Source: Hydnum rufescens UP504 (Eukaryota > Basidiomycota > Agaricomycetes > Cantharellales > Hydnaceae). Taken from it: a DNA stretch of 64,000 nt. Below are positions 37,870-48,509 of this stretch, piece by piece (position 1 is the stretch's first letter; each line of letters starts with the position of its first letter). The translations under genes and the position numbers were made by a program. Below the pieces are notes generated by a model. It saw nothing but the letters and a program-made list of their open reading frames with translations, was not told where the DNA came from and searched no databases. The stretch is from contig MU129063.1 in assembly GCA_014904985.1 (NCBI GenBank), positions 62,001-126,000 on the forward strand. The letters are read 5' to 3'.

Positions 37870-39310
37870 TCAGTGTTTTCGAGTGTCTGGGTCCCTTGCG
37901 TACATTTCCTCAAGGTCCACAAGCACGGCATATAAATCGATCTGTGTTTTCCCCATTGTCAGTTACATGCAGAGCAGAGAGGGAAAGACGTGAGCACACA
38001 GGTCCGTCATGGAGTTCGCAAGTGTCTTGAATTGCCTGGGCAAAATGGGTCACTGGCATCGTATCATCCGGTGAGCGGACACTCCTGTCCGCTCGGCGGC
38101 TTTCACTAAGGGCATCCAGCGTAGTTCCGAAAGTGACCGTTCCTTCCACTTTTGAAAACCAATACCCAAGAGAATCAGCAACCCACCATCCAAAAGCACC
38201 AGAAAATTTGAACACTGAACTGTCCGGACCACTGAGCTCTATTTTGAGCCAATTCTCCATGTGGCGTCTATTCTCCAGGCCAATGACCATAAACACAACA
38301 TCCCACCGCCCCCAGAATTCCTCCGCCGTGGGGTTCCCTCTAGTGTAGTGCTGTAGGGTACGCACCGCACTAATTCGGTACTCCATCATCCTCTCATATT
38401 TCAGTATCCACTTTATGAACGGTGAGAGAGCACACGATGAGTTCAATATGACGCCAAGGGGAAGCAACACTGCCTCAATTGGGCTGATAGGGTACAGTGG
38501 CAGCGCATTTCTCTGAATCGTCGATAGAACACAGTCAGCAGACACTCATAGATCCCAATGGAACTTGCACACAGTGGACATCATTAATTAGGAGGCGGAA
38601 AATAAACGCACACGAAATTGATCCAGAGCGAATTTAAAGTCCAGGGCGAAGGCACAGATATCGGGTGGATGTCCGCCACGTTCCTCATGTCGCTTTCGAT
38701 GAAAAAAGCGCCGCCTCGGAGCCTCCTTGGATGACGCTGCCGGCGCCATCTTCGATGATACTGTCTCCAACTCTCTGCACACCATCAGAAACGATATTCG
38801 GCTCAACATCGTGACCCTCAAGGACTCACCTGCTGAGCATCAGGACTTGAGACTGTAAATGGGGGGAGATCTGGTCTCGGCGCATCATTGCAAAATGCTC
38901 AAGGAGTTCTGCTAGGTGGCGAATGTGAAATTCTAGCCATCTGAAAGTCTTGGGATCATGAGTGTGCGCATCATGGGTGCTTGCCTAGGAAGGAGTGGGA
39001 GAAAATTGATGGAATTCAGTTATGAGCAATGATAATCTGTAGCACACGACGCTGGAAAGTCGAAATGGATTGATACACTAACCACATTCAGTCCCTTTAT
39101 CGTATCTAGAGCGACCCCGATCCTGACTTGCGCCGTATGGCCCCCTGGAACCTTTGAGATCCATCTAAGTGCGCTCTCGGCAGATGCTATTGCACCAGTC
39201 GAAATCGGTCCGATGATCGTGTTCTCCCTTGGTACGGCGCTTCGATGCAGTCTGAAACGCAAGAAGAGTCTCTGGAGCCAGGTCTGTGATGGCTGTGCTG
39301 TTTTCCTCAT
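37870..39310 (-). CDS. Tandem family copy D, intact reference copy (352 aa)
   Basis: Six exons join without a stop: 39083-39310, 38830-38984, 38612-38774, 38221-38512, 38000-38148 and 37870-37941. All introns are GT-AG and phases match. ATG is in the conserved GEM context. Residues 1-182 are mostly helical by composition: a basic tail, GAIASAESALRWISKVPGG, a leucine-rich stretch (HLAELLEHFAMM), then RELETVSSKM and FKFALDQFR. This order resembles the four-helix bundles (HeLo/MLKL-NTD type) at the N-terminus of fungal NLRs. Residues 183-352 begin with the most conserved block, NALPLYPISPIEA, then MEYRI, WLKIEL, GTVTFGTT and the short last exon DLYAVLVDLEEMY. The family of this half is not recognised. 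No signal peptide or NTPase motif is present. The gene is divergent from kinase 2. Function unknown; the cell-death link is inference. Confidence 0.75.
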
Positions 39311-40043
39311 CTCTCCGTATGCACGGGGGTCCGGCATCTGTAGGCGCCTAAATATCAATCTGGTTGATTCTAGAAGTGATCCAAGGGGGATAGGCATGAT
39401 TGTATGTGCACGCAAAGCGTCAATGAATGCCAAGCAGAGCGAAGGGAGTGGCCTCACCGATCAATGACCCTTGGAAGAATGTAGACGAGGGGATGGGGTT
39501 GTCACAGCCTCAATGCCTCTGTTACTTGATTAGGAAACACTCCTGTCTATACAGATCATGCGAAAGCTGGCGAAGGCACAATCACAGATGCGCCAAGGAA
39601 TCCTGCAGCTGGCCATGGTGCTGGAGTCTGCCATGTCTCAAGGGAGGCGAAGAAAGTTTGCCCTCTGGTGTAACGCCGAAACCGTACGTGTCCATCAACA
39701 CAGCCACAGGGCCCACAAATAAAAACCCAAGGTCCTGCAGAACGCGTGTGGAGTCTGTGGTACCGTGGGAATGAGAGTGGTTGTTGGTGGCGGGATTACC
39801 AGGGGGATTGGGATGTAGATAAAAGAATTGCCACTCGAGAGGTTGCATATGTGCCCAGGAACTCAGGTATGCGATGAGAGAAGTCCAGGACATAGCTGTG
39901 GCTTCGTACTCCGCGTTTTGGCTGGTGGCTGCTGTGACATATGACTAAACCTTAGCCATCCCTGCTAAGTCGGTGAAGCCTAGTCACAACTCCACCTGAT
40001 AGCAGGAATCATAGTACGTACCCCATCTCTTTCCTGGCATCAC
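39311..40043. promoter_or_regulatory. Shared upstream region of copy D and kinase 2
   Basis: 733 bp between the divergent starts of an intact family gene (minus) and kinase copy 2 (plus). Homologous to 34752-35468, with scattered indels. It would have to carry both promoters; no defined element seen. Confidence 0.35.
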
Positions 40044-41282
40044 ATGGAACAGGATATCCTCTCTATCTCTGTCAACTGGAGCGACCGTAACGAGTCTATG
40101 GAGTGCACTGCTACAGTCATCAAACCCTTCTTGCCAGTTACAAAGAGTCAGGTCTTCCTTGTAAATGTTCACCCCGCTCATAATGGCATACCTTCAGCTA
40201 TCATCCTAAAGGTTTTCGACCCGCGCTTCATCGAAGACCGTGTAAGTCGATCAGGAGATCATCCATGGTCGTTGCAAAATGAGGTCGCTGCTGCGGAGCG
40301 TCGAGCAGCGGTGATACGGGGGGATTGTGAGGATGATTACGATGAGGAGAATTTTCTTGACTTTGACGAGGTGCTTTGGGAAGAGTACGCCTATCGCTCC
40401 ATGCAGCTTCTGTTCCAATCAGAACTAGCTGCGTACACCCAGTTGCGACGCTACAAGGTGACGGTGTCCCACGGTGCTATGGCTTCGGAACGCTTCACCT
40501 GACATTCGAACGTCCCGTCCGAGTCATACCAAATGCCCTCCTCCTGGAGCATATTCTAGGCGGAACTCTGACTAGTGTGGACCCGAGAACGATCTCGAGG
40601 GTTCTAGCGCGTACTTTAATCACGATTGTGCATGCCATCGGAGTGTATGGTGTCATTCACAACGACCTCCACGCTGACAATATCATTTTCTCCCCGGCGA
40701 AGCCAGAAACACCGTCCAAAGTGTATGTCATTGACCTTGGGCATGCCGACTTACGAGAGGACGAGTCCGATGCTGATTGGGAAGGATGTCTGTACACACA
40801 AGGTGACGAGGCCAGTTCGACTTCACCTGTCAGAAGCTCGGGGTCCGGGATCCGATCCACAGTGGCCGGAAATATTTCCGAATGTGCCTGGTGCGATTGT
40901 TTGGAATCGTTGGGCGGAGGGAAAGGGAAGGCGCTGGTGCCAAGGTGCAGGGGAACGATGGGATGGACCGGAGGGTGTGAAGCTGATAGAGCCGATACGG
41001 TGGAAACTGTGGGATAAAGTGACTGCCTGGCTGGATGCGAGGGATGCCGGGCCCTGGTTGGGGCTACTCCACCTCGACCAGGCTCTCCAGACTTTATTCT
41101 CTGTCTTGAGAGGAGGAGACACAAAACTGATGAGTTATTGTTATCAAGTATTTCAGTACCTTGGGCTCGTAATTTTCCCCTACAATTTTGGTACAAAAGT
41201 GGATGAAGGTGGGCAATTCCAAGGTTATAGCTGTGGGACACAAAAAAAATTGGGACCTTATGGGAAGATGTGCGTCGAGTGA
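40044..41282 (+). pseudogene. Atypical kinase-like gene, copy 2 (several frameshifts)
   Basis: Same start and first ~130 codons as copy 1. A base is missing near 40450 (GCGACGCTAC versus GCGACAGCTAC in copy 1), which truncates the frame at 40502. The catalytic region that is broken in copy 1 is open here in the next frame, with VLARTL, VIHNDLHADN and VIDLGHADLRED. Net length changes near 40810-40850 then push the C-terminal part (WNRWAEGKGRRW) into a third frame, which ends at 41282. The two copies together suggest an ancestral open frame of about 410-430 codons. Confidence 0.72.
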
Positions 41283-42455
41283 TTCAACTCGATTGGTCCC
41301 ATTGGAAGGAGAAATGAAACCTAAATGAATAAGAAAAATGCACCGGTCATGAAAGGATCGAGAACAGAATCGCCTGCCAGGCACGACGTTACAGCATGGA
41401 TTTGAAGGGAATCGAAACCGATGATACTACCTTCAAATGGGGTGAATATCGCCAGATCAAATCGACCCTCCTGCAGGGTGCCAATATGTGCGGCATCCAA
41501 GAACGACCGACCAGCCATCACAAGCAGTGGAAGAGAAATTGAGTAACACACGTGGCTTGCATTTTGCCAGAGCAATTTAAAGAGTCTGAGTACCAAGGGA
41601 GAACCAAATGGCTTCGATGAGCATACTAGGATGTTATACACAACCTCTGATTCATTACATGACTCCTGCTGTGCACATATGCAGCAGAAAGAACTCGCCA
41701 CCTCAAAGAGGAGATAGAGGGAAGTCTATTGGGAAGTCCCCTTGCGTGCTCGAGTGCATAGCACAGAGCCACGAAGTCTCGGAGACGGTGCCAGATCTTC
41801 ACATTGTAAAGTAATTTGGTTTTATCTAGTTCAGATCCTTATTCATGTCGAGGGAGGGCAGGGATCGCAAATGAGTACTCGAATCCCCGGGGACGGCCGC
41901 CTGCCCAGCCCATTCCACTTTCACCATGTCTGCGTCCGATGGTGCTTCCGTCCATGCCAATGGCAGAGTAACAGAAGTACCCCTTTTGATAAATGTCGGA
42001 TCGATGTGTGCCTTGCAGAAGCTTGCCAACTGAAAGAAGGCACTGAGGAATGCCACGATTTCTATTCTTAGCCAGCTTTGATGAGCTTCTGCACAGTGCT
42101 GCATATCGATAGGTACGTGTTCAGAAGGGATGAGTGTCTCCAGTGCTTTTCAATGCCACCCCAAAAACTCTGCCCTAGTCAATGCCGATAACGTCGTATG
42201 TTACACCGGCCCGAACCTATTCAGTGGGCCCAAATCTATCATCACATTCAATCAGGGCGGTCGGTCCACGTGGGTGTAAGGGCGACAGGGTCAGGAGTAT
42301 GAGTGCTTCTCGCCAGAAACAATCGCCCAGGGCCTTCCTATATAATTACTTCACACGACAAGAGAAAACAAAGAGAAGAAGGGACGCGATCTCCCAGGTC
42401 CGAATGTTGCTGCCCAGGTAGATCACTCCTTCAGTGCTCGTCGAGCGTCTCGGTC
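41283..42455. other. Trailing region of kinase 2 and spacer module
   Basis: Counterpart of 36757-37869. No conserved coding frame. Includes the TATTCAGTG module at 42218 and the AGAGAAAACAAAGAGAAG stretch that lies 3' of most family copies. Confidence 0.5.
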
Positions 42456-43887
42456 CTACGCGTACGCTTTGCTCAAGGCCAAAACCAGGGCATATAGAGT
42501 GATCTGTGTTGTCTCCATTGTCAGTTACATGCAGAGCGGAGAGGAAAACACGTGAGCACACAGGGCGGTGATAGCGTTTGCAAGCGTCTTGAATTTCTGG
42601 GCGAAACGGGTCACTGGTAGCCTATCATCCGGTAAGCGGACGCTCTGGTCCACTCGGAGGCTTTCATTAAGGGCATCCAGCGTAGTTCCAAAAGTGACCG
42701 TTCCTTTCACTTTTGAGAACCAACACCGAGAGGATCAGCAACGCACCATCCAAAGGCACCAGAAAATTTGAACACTGAACTGTCCGGACCAGTCAGCTCT
42801 ATTTTGAGCCAATTCTCCATGTGGCGTCTATTCTCCAAGCCAACGACCATAAACATCATGTCTCACCGCCACAGGGTTTCCTCAAACGTGAGATTCCCTC
42901 TAGTGTAGTGCTCTAGGGTACGCACAGCACCGATTCGGTACTCCATCATCCTCTCATATTTCAGTATCCACTTTATGAACGGCGAGAGAGCACACGACGA
43001 CTTCGATATGACGCCACGGGGAAGCAACGCTGCCTCAATTGGGCTGATAGGGTACAGTGGCAGCGCATTTCTCTGAACAGTCGATAGAAAAAGGTTAGCA
43101 GGCACTCGTGGATCCCAATGGAACAGCACAGAGGATATCACTAATGAAAAGGCGGAAATAAAACCCACACGAAACTGATCCAGAGCCAATTTGAAGTCCA
43201 GGGTGAACGCACGGATATCGGGTGGATTTCCGCCACGTTCCTCACGTCGCTTTCGATGAAAAAGCGCCGCCTCGGAGCCTCATTGGATGACGCTGCCGGC
43301 GCCATCTTCGATGATACCGTCTCCAACTCTCTGCTCACCCGTCAGAAACGACATTCGGCTCAACATCGTGACCCTCGAGGACTCACCTGCTGAGCATCAG
43401 GACTTGAGACTGTAAAAGGGGGCAGATCTGGTTTCGGTGCATCATTGCAAAAGGCTCAAGGAGTTCTGCTAGGTGGCGAATGTGAAATTCTAGCCATCTC
43501 AAAGTCTTGGGATCATGAGTGTGCGCATCATGGGCGCTTTGCCTAGTAAGGAGTGGGAGAAAATTGATGGAATTCAGTTATGAGAAATGATAATCTGTAG
43601 CACACGATACTAGAAAGTTGGGAAATCTCATCGAAATGGATGGATACACTAACCACGTTCAATCCCTTGATTATATCCAGAACGACGCCGATCCTGACTT
43701 GCGCTGTATGACCCCCTGGAACGTTTGAGATCCATCTGAGCGCGCTCTCAGCAGACGCTATTGCACCAGTCGAAATCGGTCCGACGATCGCGGTCTCCCC
43801 TGTCCCTTGTGCAGTGCCTCGATGCGGTCTGAAACACGAGACGAGGTGCTGGAGCCAGGTCTGCGATGACTGTGTTGCCCCCCTCAT
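42456..43887 (-). pseudogene. Tandem family copy E (two frameshifts)
   Basis: ATG 43887; exon 1 open. At the start of exon 2 one extra base (about 43540, GGCAAAGCG against GGCAAGC in copy D) breaks the frame. In exon 3 one T is missing from a T-run (about 43258). Exons 4 to 6 are open, with a variant ending LYALVLALSKAYA at stop 42456. No kinase gene precedes it on the right. Confidence 0.72.
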
Positions 43888-44899
43888 CTCTCCGTACGGG
43901 TGGGGGTCCGGTATCCGTAGGTGCCTAAATATCAATCCGGTTGATTCTAGAGGTGATCCAGGGGCGATAGCCATGATTGTACGTGCACGCAAAATGTCAA
44001 TAAATGTCAAGCAGACCGAAGGGAGTGGGCCTCACTGATCGATAACCGTTGAAAGAATGTAAGACGACTGTATGGGGCTGTCATAGCCTCGAGGTGTCTG
44101 TTACTTGATTAGGAAACTGTCTGTCCAGATCATGCGAAAGCTGGTGAGGGCACATCTACAGGGACTCATGTATCCTGAGGTTGGCCATGGTGCTGGCGTC
44201 TGCCATCTCTCAAGGGACGCGAAGAAAGTTTACCCTCTGGTGAATCATCACAGCCACGGGGCCCACGTGCACAAGTAAAAACCAAAGCCTTCAACGTGTC
44301 TTTCTATCTTCTTTCTCGTGGCCTTGAAGTACGGCTCTCCGCTCAAACGCTGTCAACTAGGTCGATCATTCCCATTCGCGTTTTCGATCGTCCGCAGTGT
44401 CCAGATACATTTCACCAAGGTAGAAAATGAGGTCCAATAAAGCAACCTGCGGTTTCCCGGTCGTCAGTTTCAGATAGCACAAGGCGAAGAAGTTGTGAGC
44501 ATACGGGATCTGTACGCCATACGTAGATATCTTGAATATCTCGAGCAAAACGGGTTACAGATAGCGTATGTTCTGCTATACGGACGCCGTTATGGCTGGA
44601 GAATCCGTGGTCCTCATCAAGGGCTTCCCTTGTGGTCCCGCAAGTGACAGCTGGCGGTTCTCGTCATCAATGCCCGATTATCCATCTTCGTTAGAAAAAT
44701 GACTGATTCACTCATTTATCTTTGTAAGTTACGAGACGAACATCAAAAACCATGGCTTTAAATGACTTGACTGTAATTTGCTTACCCCAGTTTTCAACGC
44801 CTCGGTAGAGACCCCTATTATATAATCAGCACTTAGATACATGTCCTAGCTCTCACTCGCCACACGTTCTCGCTCAAATTGATCAGCCCCTCGGGGGTC
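43888..44899. other. Spacer around fragment E'
   Basis: 43888-44290 is the 5' flank of copy E and resembles 31640-31930. 44661-44899 is spacer leading into the 3' side of copy F, with a TATATAATCAGC stretch near 44819. Confidence 0.5.
44366..44660 (-). pseudogene. Family fragment E' (exons 5 and 6 only)
   Basis: Closely matches fragment B' (32466-32770): same exon 5 motifs around SVTRFARDIQDI, the same divergent last exon ending REWE at stop 44366, and the same absence of exons 1-4. Homology stops near 44660, at a different point from B'. Confidence 0.68.
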
Positions 44900-46353
44900 T
44901 CAAGGTTCCAACTCGCCGTTATACCTTCCCCGAAGGTCCCGAACGAGGAGGGATAGAGCATACTGCGTTGTCCTCATCAGTCACACGCAGAGCAACCAGA
45001 AAGAGAGGTAGGCACACAGGTTCCCTACTATACCATGCGCAAAAACCTTGGACTTCCCGGGCGAAAAGGGTCACCGGGAGCGTATCTTCTTCTGGACGGA
45101 GACTGAAAGGATATGAGCCTATGATGCCCTCATCAAGGGCTTCCCTTGTATTCCCGAAAACAATAGATCCTCGCGCTTTTTGACACCAAGACCCGAAAGT
45201 CAGCATAGGACCACCCAGAGACATTGGAAAATATGAGGACTCAACCGTCCGAATCATTCAGCTCTATTTTGAGCCAATTTTCGATCCGGCGTCTATTCTC
45301 CAGCGCAACCAGGACAAACTGATACTCCCACGGCCTCGAAAACTCCAAAGCGCTTCTAGAATAGAGCCTTATGCTGCGCACGACACCAATGCGGTACTCC
45401 ATCACCCTCTCAGATTTCAGTATCCACTCCATGAACGGTAAGAGAGTACAGGATGAGTTCGATATCACGCCGAGGGGAAGCAACGCCGCCTCAATTGGGG
45501 TGATGGGGTACAGCGGCAGTGCATTTCCCTGATTGTGGATAAGGCACGAAGTTAGCAGGCACTCGTGGATCCTGATGGAACAATACGAGAGCAAATATTA
45601 TGGAATAACGAGGGAAATAAACGCACGCGAAACTGATCCAGAGCGAATTTGAAGTCGAGTGTGAACGCACGGACCTCGGATGCATTCCGACGATGCTCCT
45701 CACGTCGCGTTCTATAGAAGGAGTACCACCTCGGAGCCTCCTTGGATGGTGCTGCTGGCTTAATCTTTGATGATGTAGTCTCCAGCTCTCTATGCGTTCA
45801 ACGATACTTGGCTAAATCCTCGATGAGACAATCATGCCTTGAAGGCTTACCTGCTGAGTATCAGCACTTCGGACTGCAGAAGAGGGGAGATTTGGCTCCG
45901 ATGTATCTGTGCAAACGGCTCCAGGAGTTCCGCTAGGTACCGGACGTTATATTCGAGCCATCTCAAAGTCTTCGTATCGTGAATGGTCGCGTCGGGGGCA
46001 CTTACCTAATGAGGGCAGCGAGCAGGGGAAGATCGAGGGAGGTTAGTTATGAGAGATTAGGCATAAGACACGAGGCTAGAAACTCAGGCAGCCGCATCGC
46101 AACGGTCCAATACACTAACCACACTCAGTCCCTTGATCATATCCATGGCTACCCCGAGCCTGAGTTGGGCGCTGTCACCCCCTGGAACCTTTGAGATCCA
46201 TCTAAGAGCACGCTCAACAGACGCTACTGCCCTCGGTGAAATCGGTCCGATGATCGTGACCTCTTCTGTCCCGTCCGTAATGCCTCGATGCGGTCTGAAA
46301 CGTGACAAGACCCGCTGGAGCCAGTTCTGTGATGGTCGTGTTGTTTCCCCCAT
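44900..46353 (-). CDS. Tandem family copy F, intact (351 aa)
   Basis: Exons 46120-46353, 45851-46005, 45627-45789, 45246-45528, 45018-45175 and 44900-44962 give one uninterrupted frame. Exon 2 (155 nt) and exon 3 (163 nt) have exactly the lengths of copy D. The sequence is clearly diverged from copy D (for example RAVASVERALRWISK and NALPLYPITPIEA), so the intact frame is informative: many substitutions have accumulated without a stop. The last exon is shorter, ending YNGELEP. Same putative helical N-terminal half; function unknown. Confidence 0.75.
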
Positions 46354-47138
46354 ATCTCCTTCTACTTAGGAGCGTGGTACACGTTAGTGCCTAAATGTTA
46401 ATCCGGTTGATTCTATTAGTGATCCAAAGATATCGATAGGTATGATTGAACGTGCATGCAAAACGTTAATCGATGTCCAGTGGTGCCAAGAGCTCAAGTG
46501 GGCCTCACCGATGGAGAACGATTGAAAGAAGGCAGACAAGTGGAGTTGTCATAGCCACGGTGCTTCTGTTACTTACGAAAAGGCACTTGTATCTATCCAT
46601 ATCACGGGATAGCAAGTAAGGCCTTCGCAAATCAACCATGTATCCGGGAGTTGGACGTGGCGCTGGCGTCGGTCGCGTGTCTATGGACACGAAGAGTGTA
46701 AACTCAACTCAACGGCTCTAAGCTCCGACTGAGTTCCGGCGCCGGTGGCTGTGTTCTTGTCTGCTGATTTTGTCGCTTGGGTGGAAACACGAAACAAAGC
46801 TGAAGGCACTGAACCTGATATGGTTTTCTTTGGTAGCAAACAAGTCAAGGTCCCCAAAGAGTCATTAACTAGGATGAGAATGTCAGATATGGAAGAGTCA
46901 AACTGGAATTGGACATGATGACCATTCAATTCGGAATATCTGCTCATATAGATGTCTTGGCAGCTGCTTTTTGGGCTATTCTCATGAGTGTTAAGAGTCT
47001 CAGTAGTGAGGGGCCCTCAGATAATTACCACTCAACAACTAACAAGAGCGAACAAAGAAGAAAGGTGATGGCTTAAATATCACAGGTCTGCCATCCTTCT
47101 CAGTCGTCCCAATGCTGTCGCCCAGGTTCATCACCCTG
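46354..47138. other. Spacer between copies F and G
   Basis: Upstream flank of copy F (about 46370-46640), then sequence unlike other flanks with no gene, then the short AACAAGAGCGAACAAAG stretch (about 47041) that marks the 3' side of a family copy. Confidence 0.5.
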
Positions 47139-47999
47139 TCAGTGTTTTCGAGGCTGCTCCCGTACATCATCTGAAGGTTCCGGAAGAGGGTAAGTGAGCA
47201 AGCTGTGTTTCCCCATCGTTATTTACACGCAAAGCGAGCAGAAAAGATGTAAGCACACATGATCCCTAAACCTGCATACGTGTCGTTAATTTGCTGAACG
47301 AAATGGGTCACTGATAGCTATGGGCGGTGAGGCCCTCATCAGGGGCTTCCTTTGTGCTCTCGAAAGTGACGGTTCCTTGTACTTTGCGACACCAACACCC
47401 GAAAATGAGCACCACGTAGAGAAAGCAGGGGATATCAGTAATCAATACTCTGGGCCTTACAGCACTATTTTCAGGCAAATTTCGATTCCGCGTCTATTCT
47501 CCAGCCCCAGGAGGATAAAAACAAAGCCCCATTCGTGGCGGATTTCCAGGACCTTCCTGTATGCCCGTCGAAGGTAGAACTGCAAGGTACGCACGGCACC
47601 GATTCGGTACTCCATTACACTTTCAGATTTCAGTATCCACTCTATGAACGGCACGAGACCACACGACGAGTTCGATATCATACCCAGCGGAAGCAACGCG
47701 ACCTCGATTGGGCTGACAGGCTACAGCGGCAGCGCATTTCCCTGGGAGTCGGTAGAACACACAGTTAGTAAGCATTCACTCATCCCGATGGTGGAACAAC
47801 AAGAGAAAACACTATTACAGAAATAAACGCACACGAAACTGATCCAGTGCCACCAGCGCCAATTTAAGATCGAGTGTGAACGCACGGATATCGGTCGGAA
47901 GTCTGAGAAGGGTCGCCGATGCCAGTGCTGCGACGGCGGTACTATTTCCCTCCTGTCTCCCTGGGCTTGGAGGTATGGTACACGTAGGTGCCTAAACAT
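47139..47999 (-). pseudogene. Tandem family copy G (large internal deletion)
   Basis: The 5' end of exon 1 (VPPSQHWHRRPFSDF) is joined near 47900 directly to the end of exon 3, so the second part of exon 1, all of exon 2 and most of exon 3 are missing. The usual GEM start codon is changed (ATG to AGG); an upstream ATG at 47999 remains. Exon 4 (NALPLYPISPIEAALLPLG) and the flank of exon 5 are present. The terminal exon changes frame before the usual stop at 47139. Confidence 0.7.
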
Positions 48000-48509
48000 C
48001 AACCAGGCCGATTCCAAAAGAAATCCTGAGACTTGGGACGATTAAAGACGCAAGCGGAATGATGTCGATCAGTGTCGGGGAGCAGAACCAAGAGTCTAAG
48101 TCAGCCTCACCGAACAATAGCGCTAGGAAGAAAGGAGACGATCGAGTGGGTCAATATAGCCTTGGGGCTTCTAAGTATATAGTCACTGATTAGGAAGAAC
48201 GTACTCAGGCCTTCCAAAATCCTGGGAAAACAGACGAAGGCATATTCACAGGTACTAGTTAGCCAACACTGTCAGGAAATTGGCCGTCGCACGTTTCTGA
48301 GGCACCCAAGAGGTATGAAGAAAGGTTACCATCCAAAGTGTAATGTGATAGCATACAAAAACCCGCATACCTAGTACATGACAATGGCGAAGCCAAATGA
48401 ACAAGAGAGCCTGTTCGGAAATTCAACCGATGGAAACCAAGCACAGGAGACAATTTGAAAGATGGAGGGGGGAAGCGATCACGTGGAAAATTTTCGCTTT
48501 CAAGACCCC
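48000..48509. other. Spacer between copies G and H
   Basis: 5' flank of copy G, partly homologous to 50020-50190 and 53010-53160. No coding signal. Confidence 0.5.

Larger units (their letters stand above)
37651..42218. repeat. Segmental duplication unit 2 (copy D + kinase 2)
   Basis: Second 4.57-kb unit, same gene order as 33063-37650. The following TATTCAGTG module at about 42218 begins a third unit that contains family copy E but no kinase gene. Confidence 0.85.

Noticed and set aside
38149..38220. Reading through the fourth intron of family genes as a membrane helix
   Set aside because: The segment has a recurrent GTTGAGTG-like donor, a CTGAT/CTGACT branch-like motif and a CAAAAG acceptor, and its length varies between copies, so an intron is the better reading.
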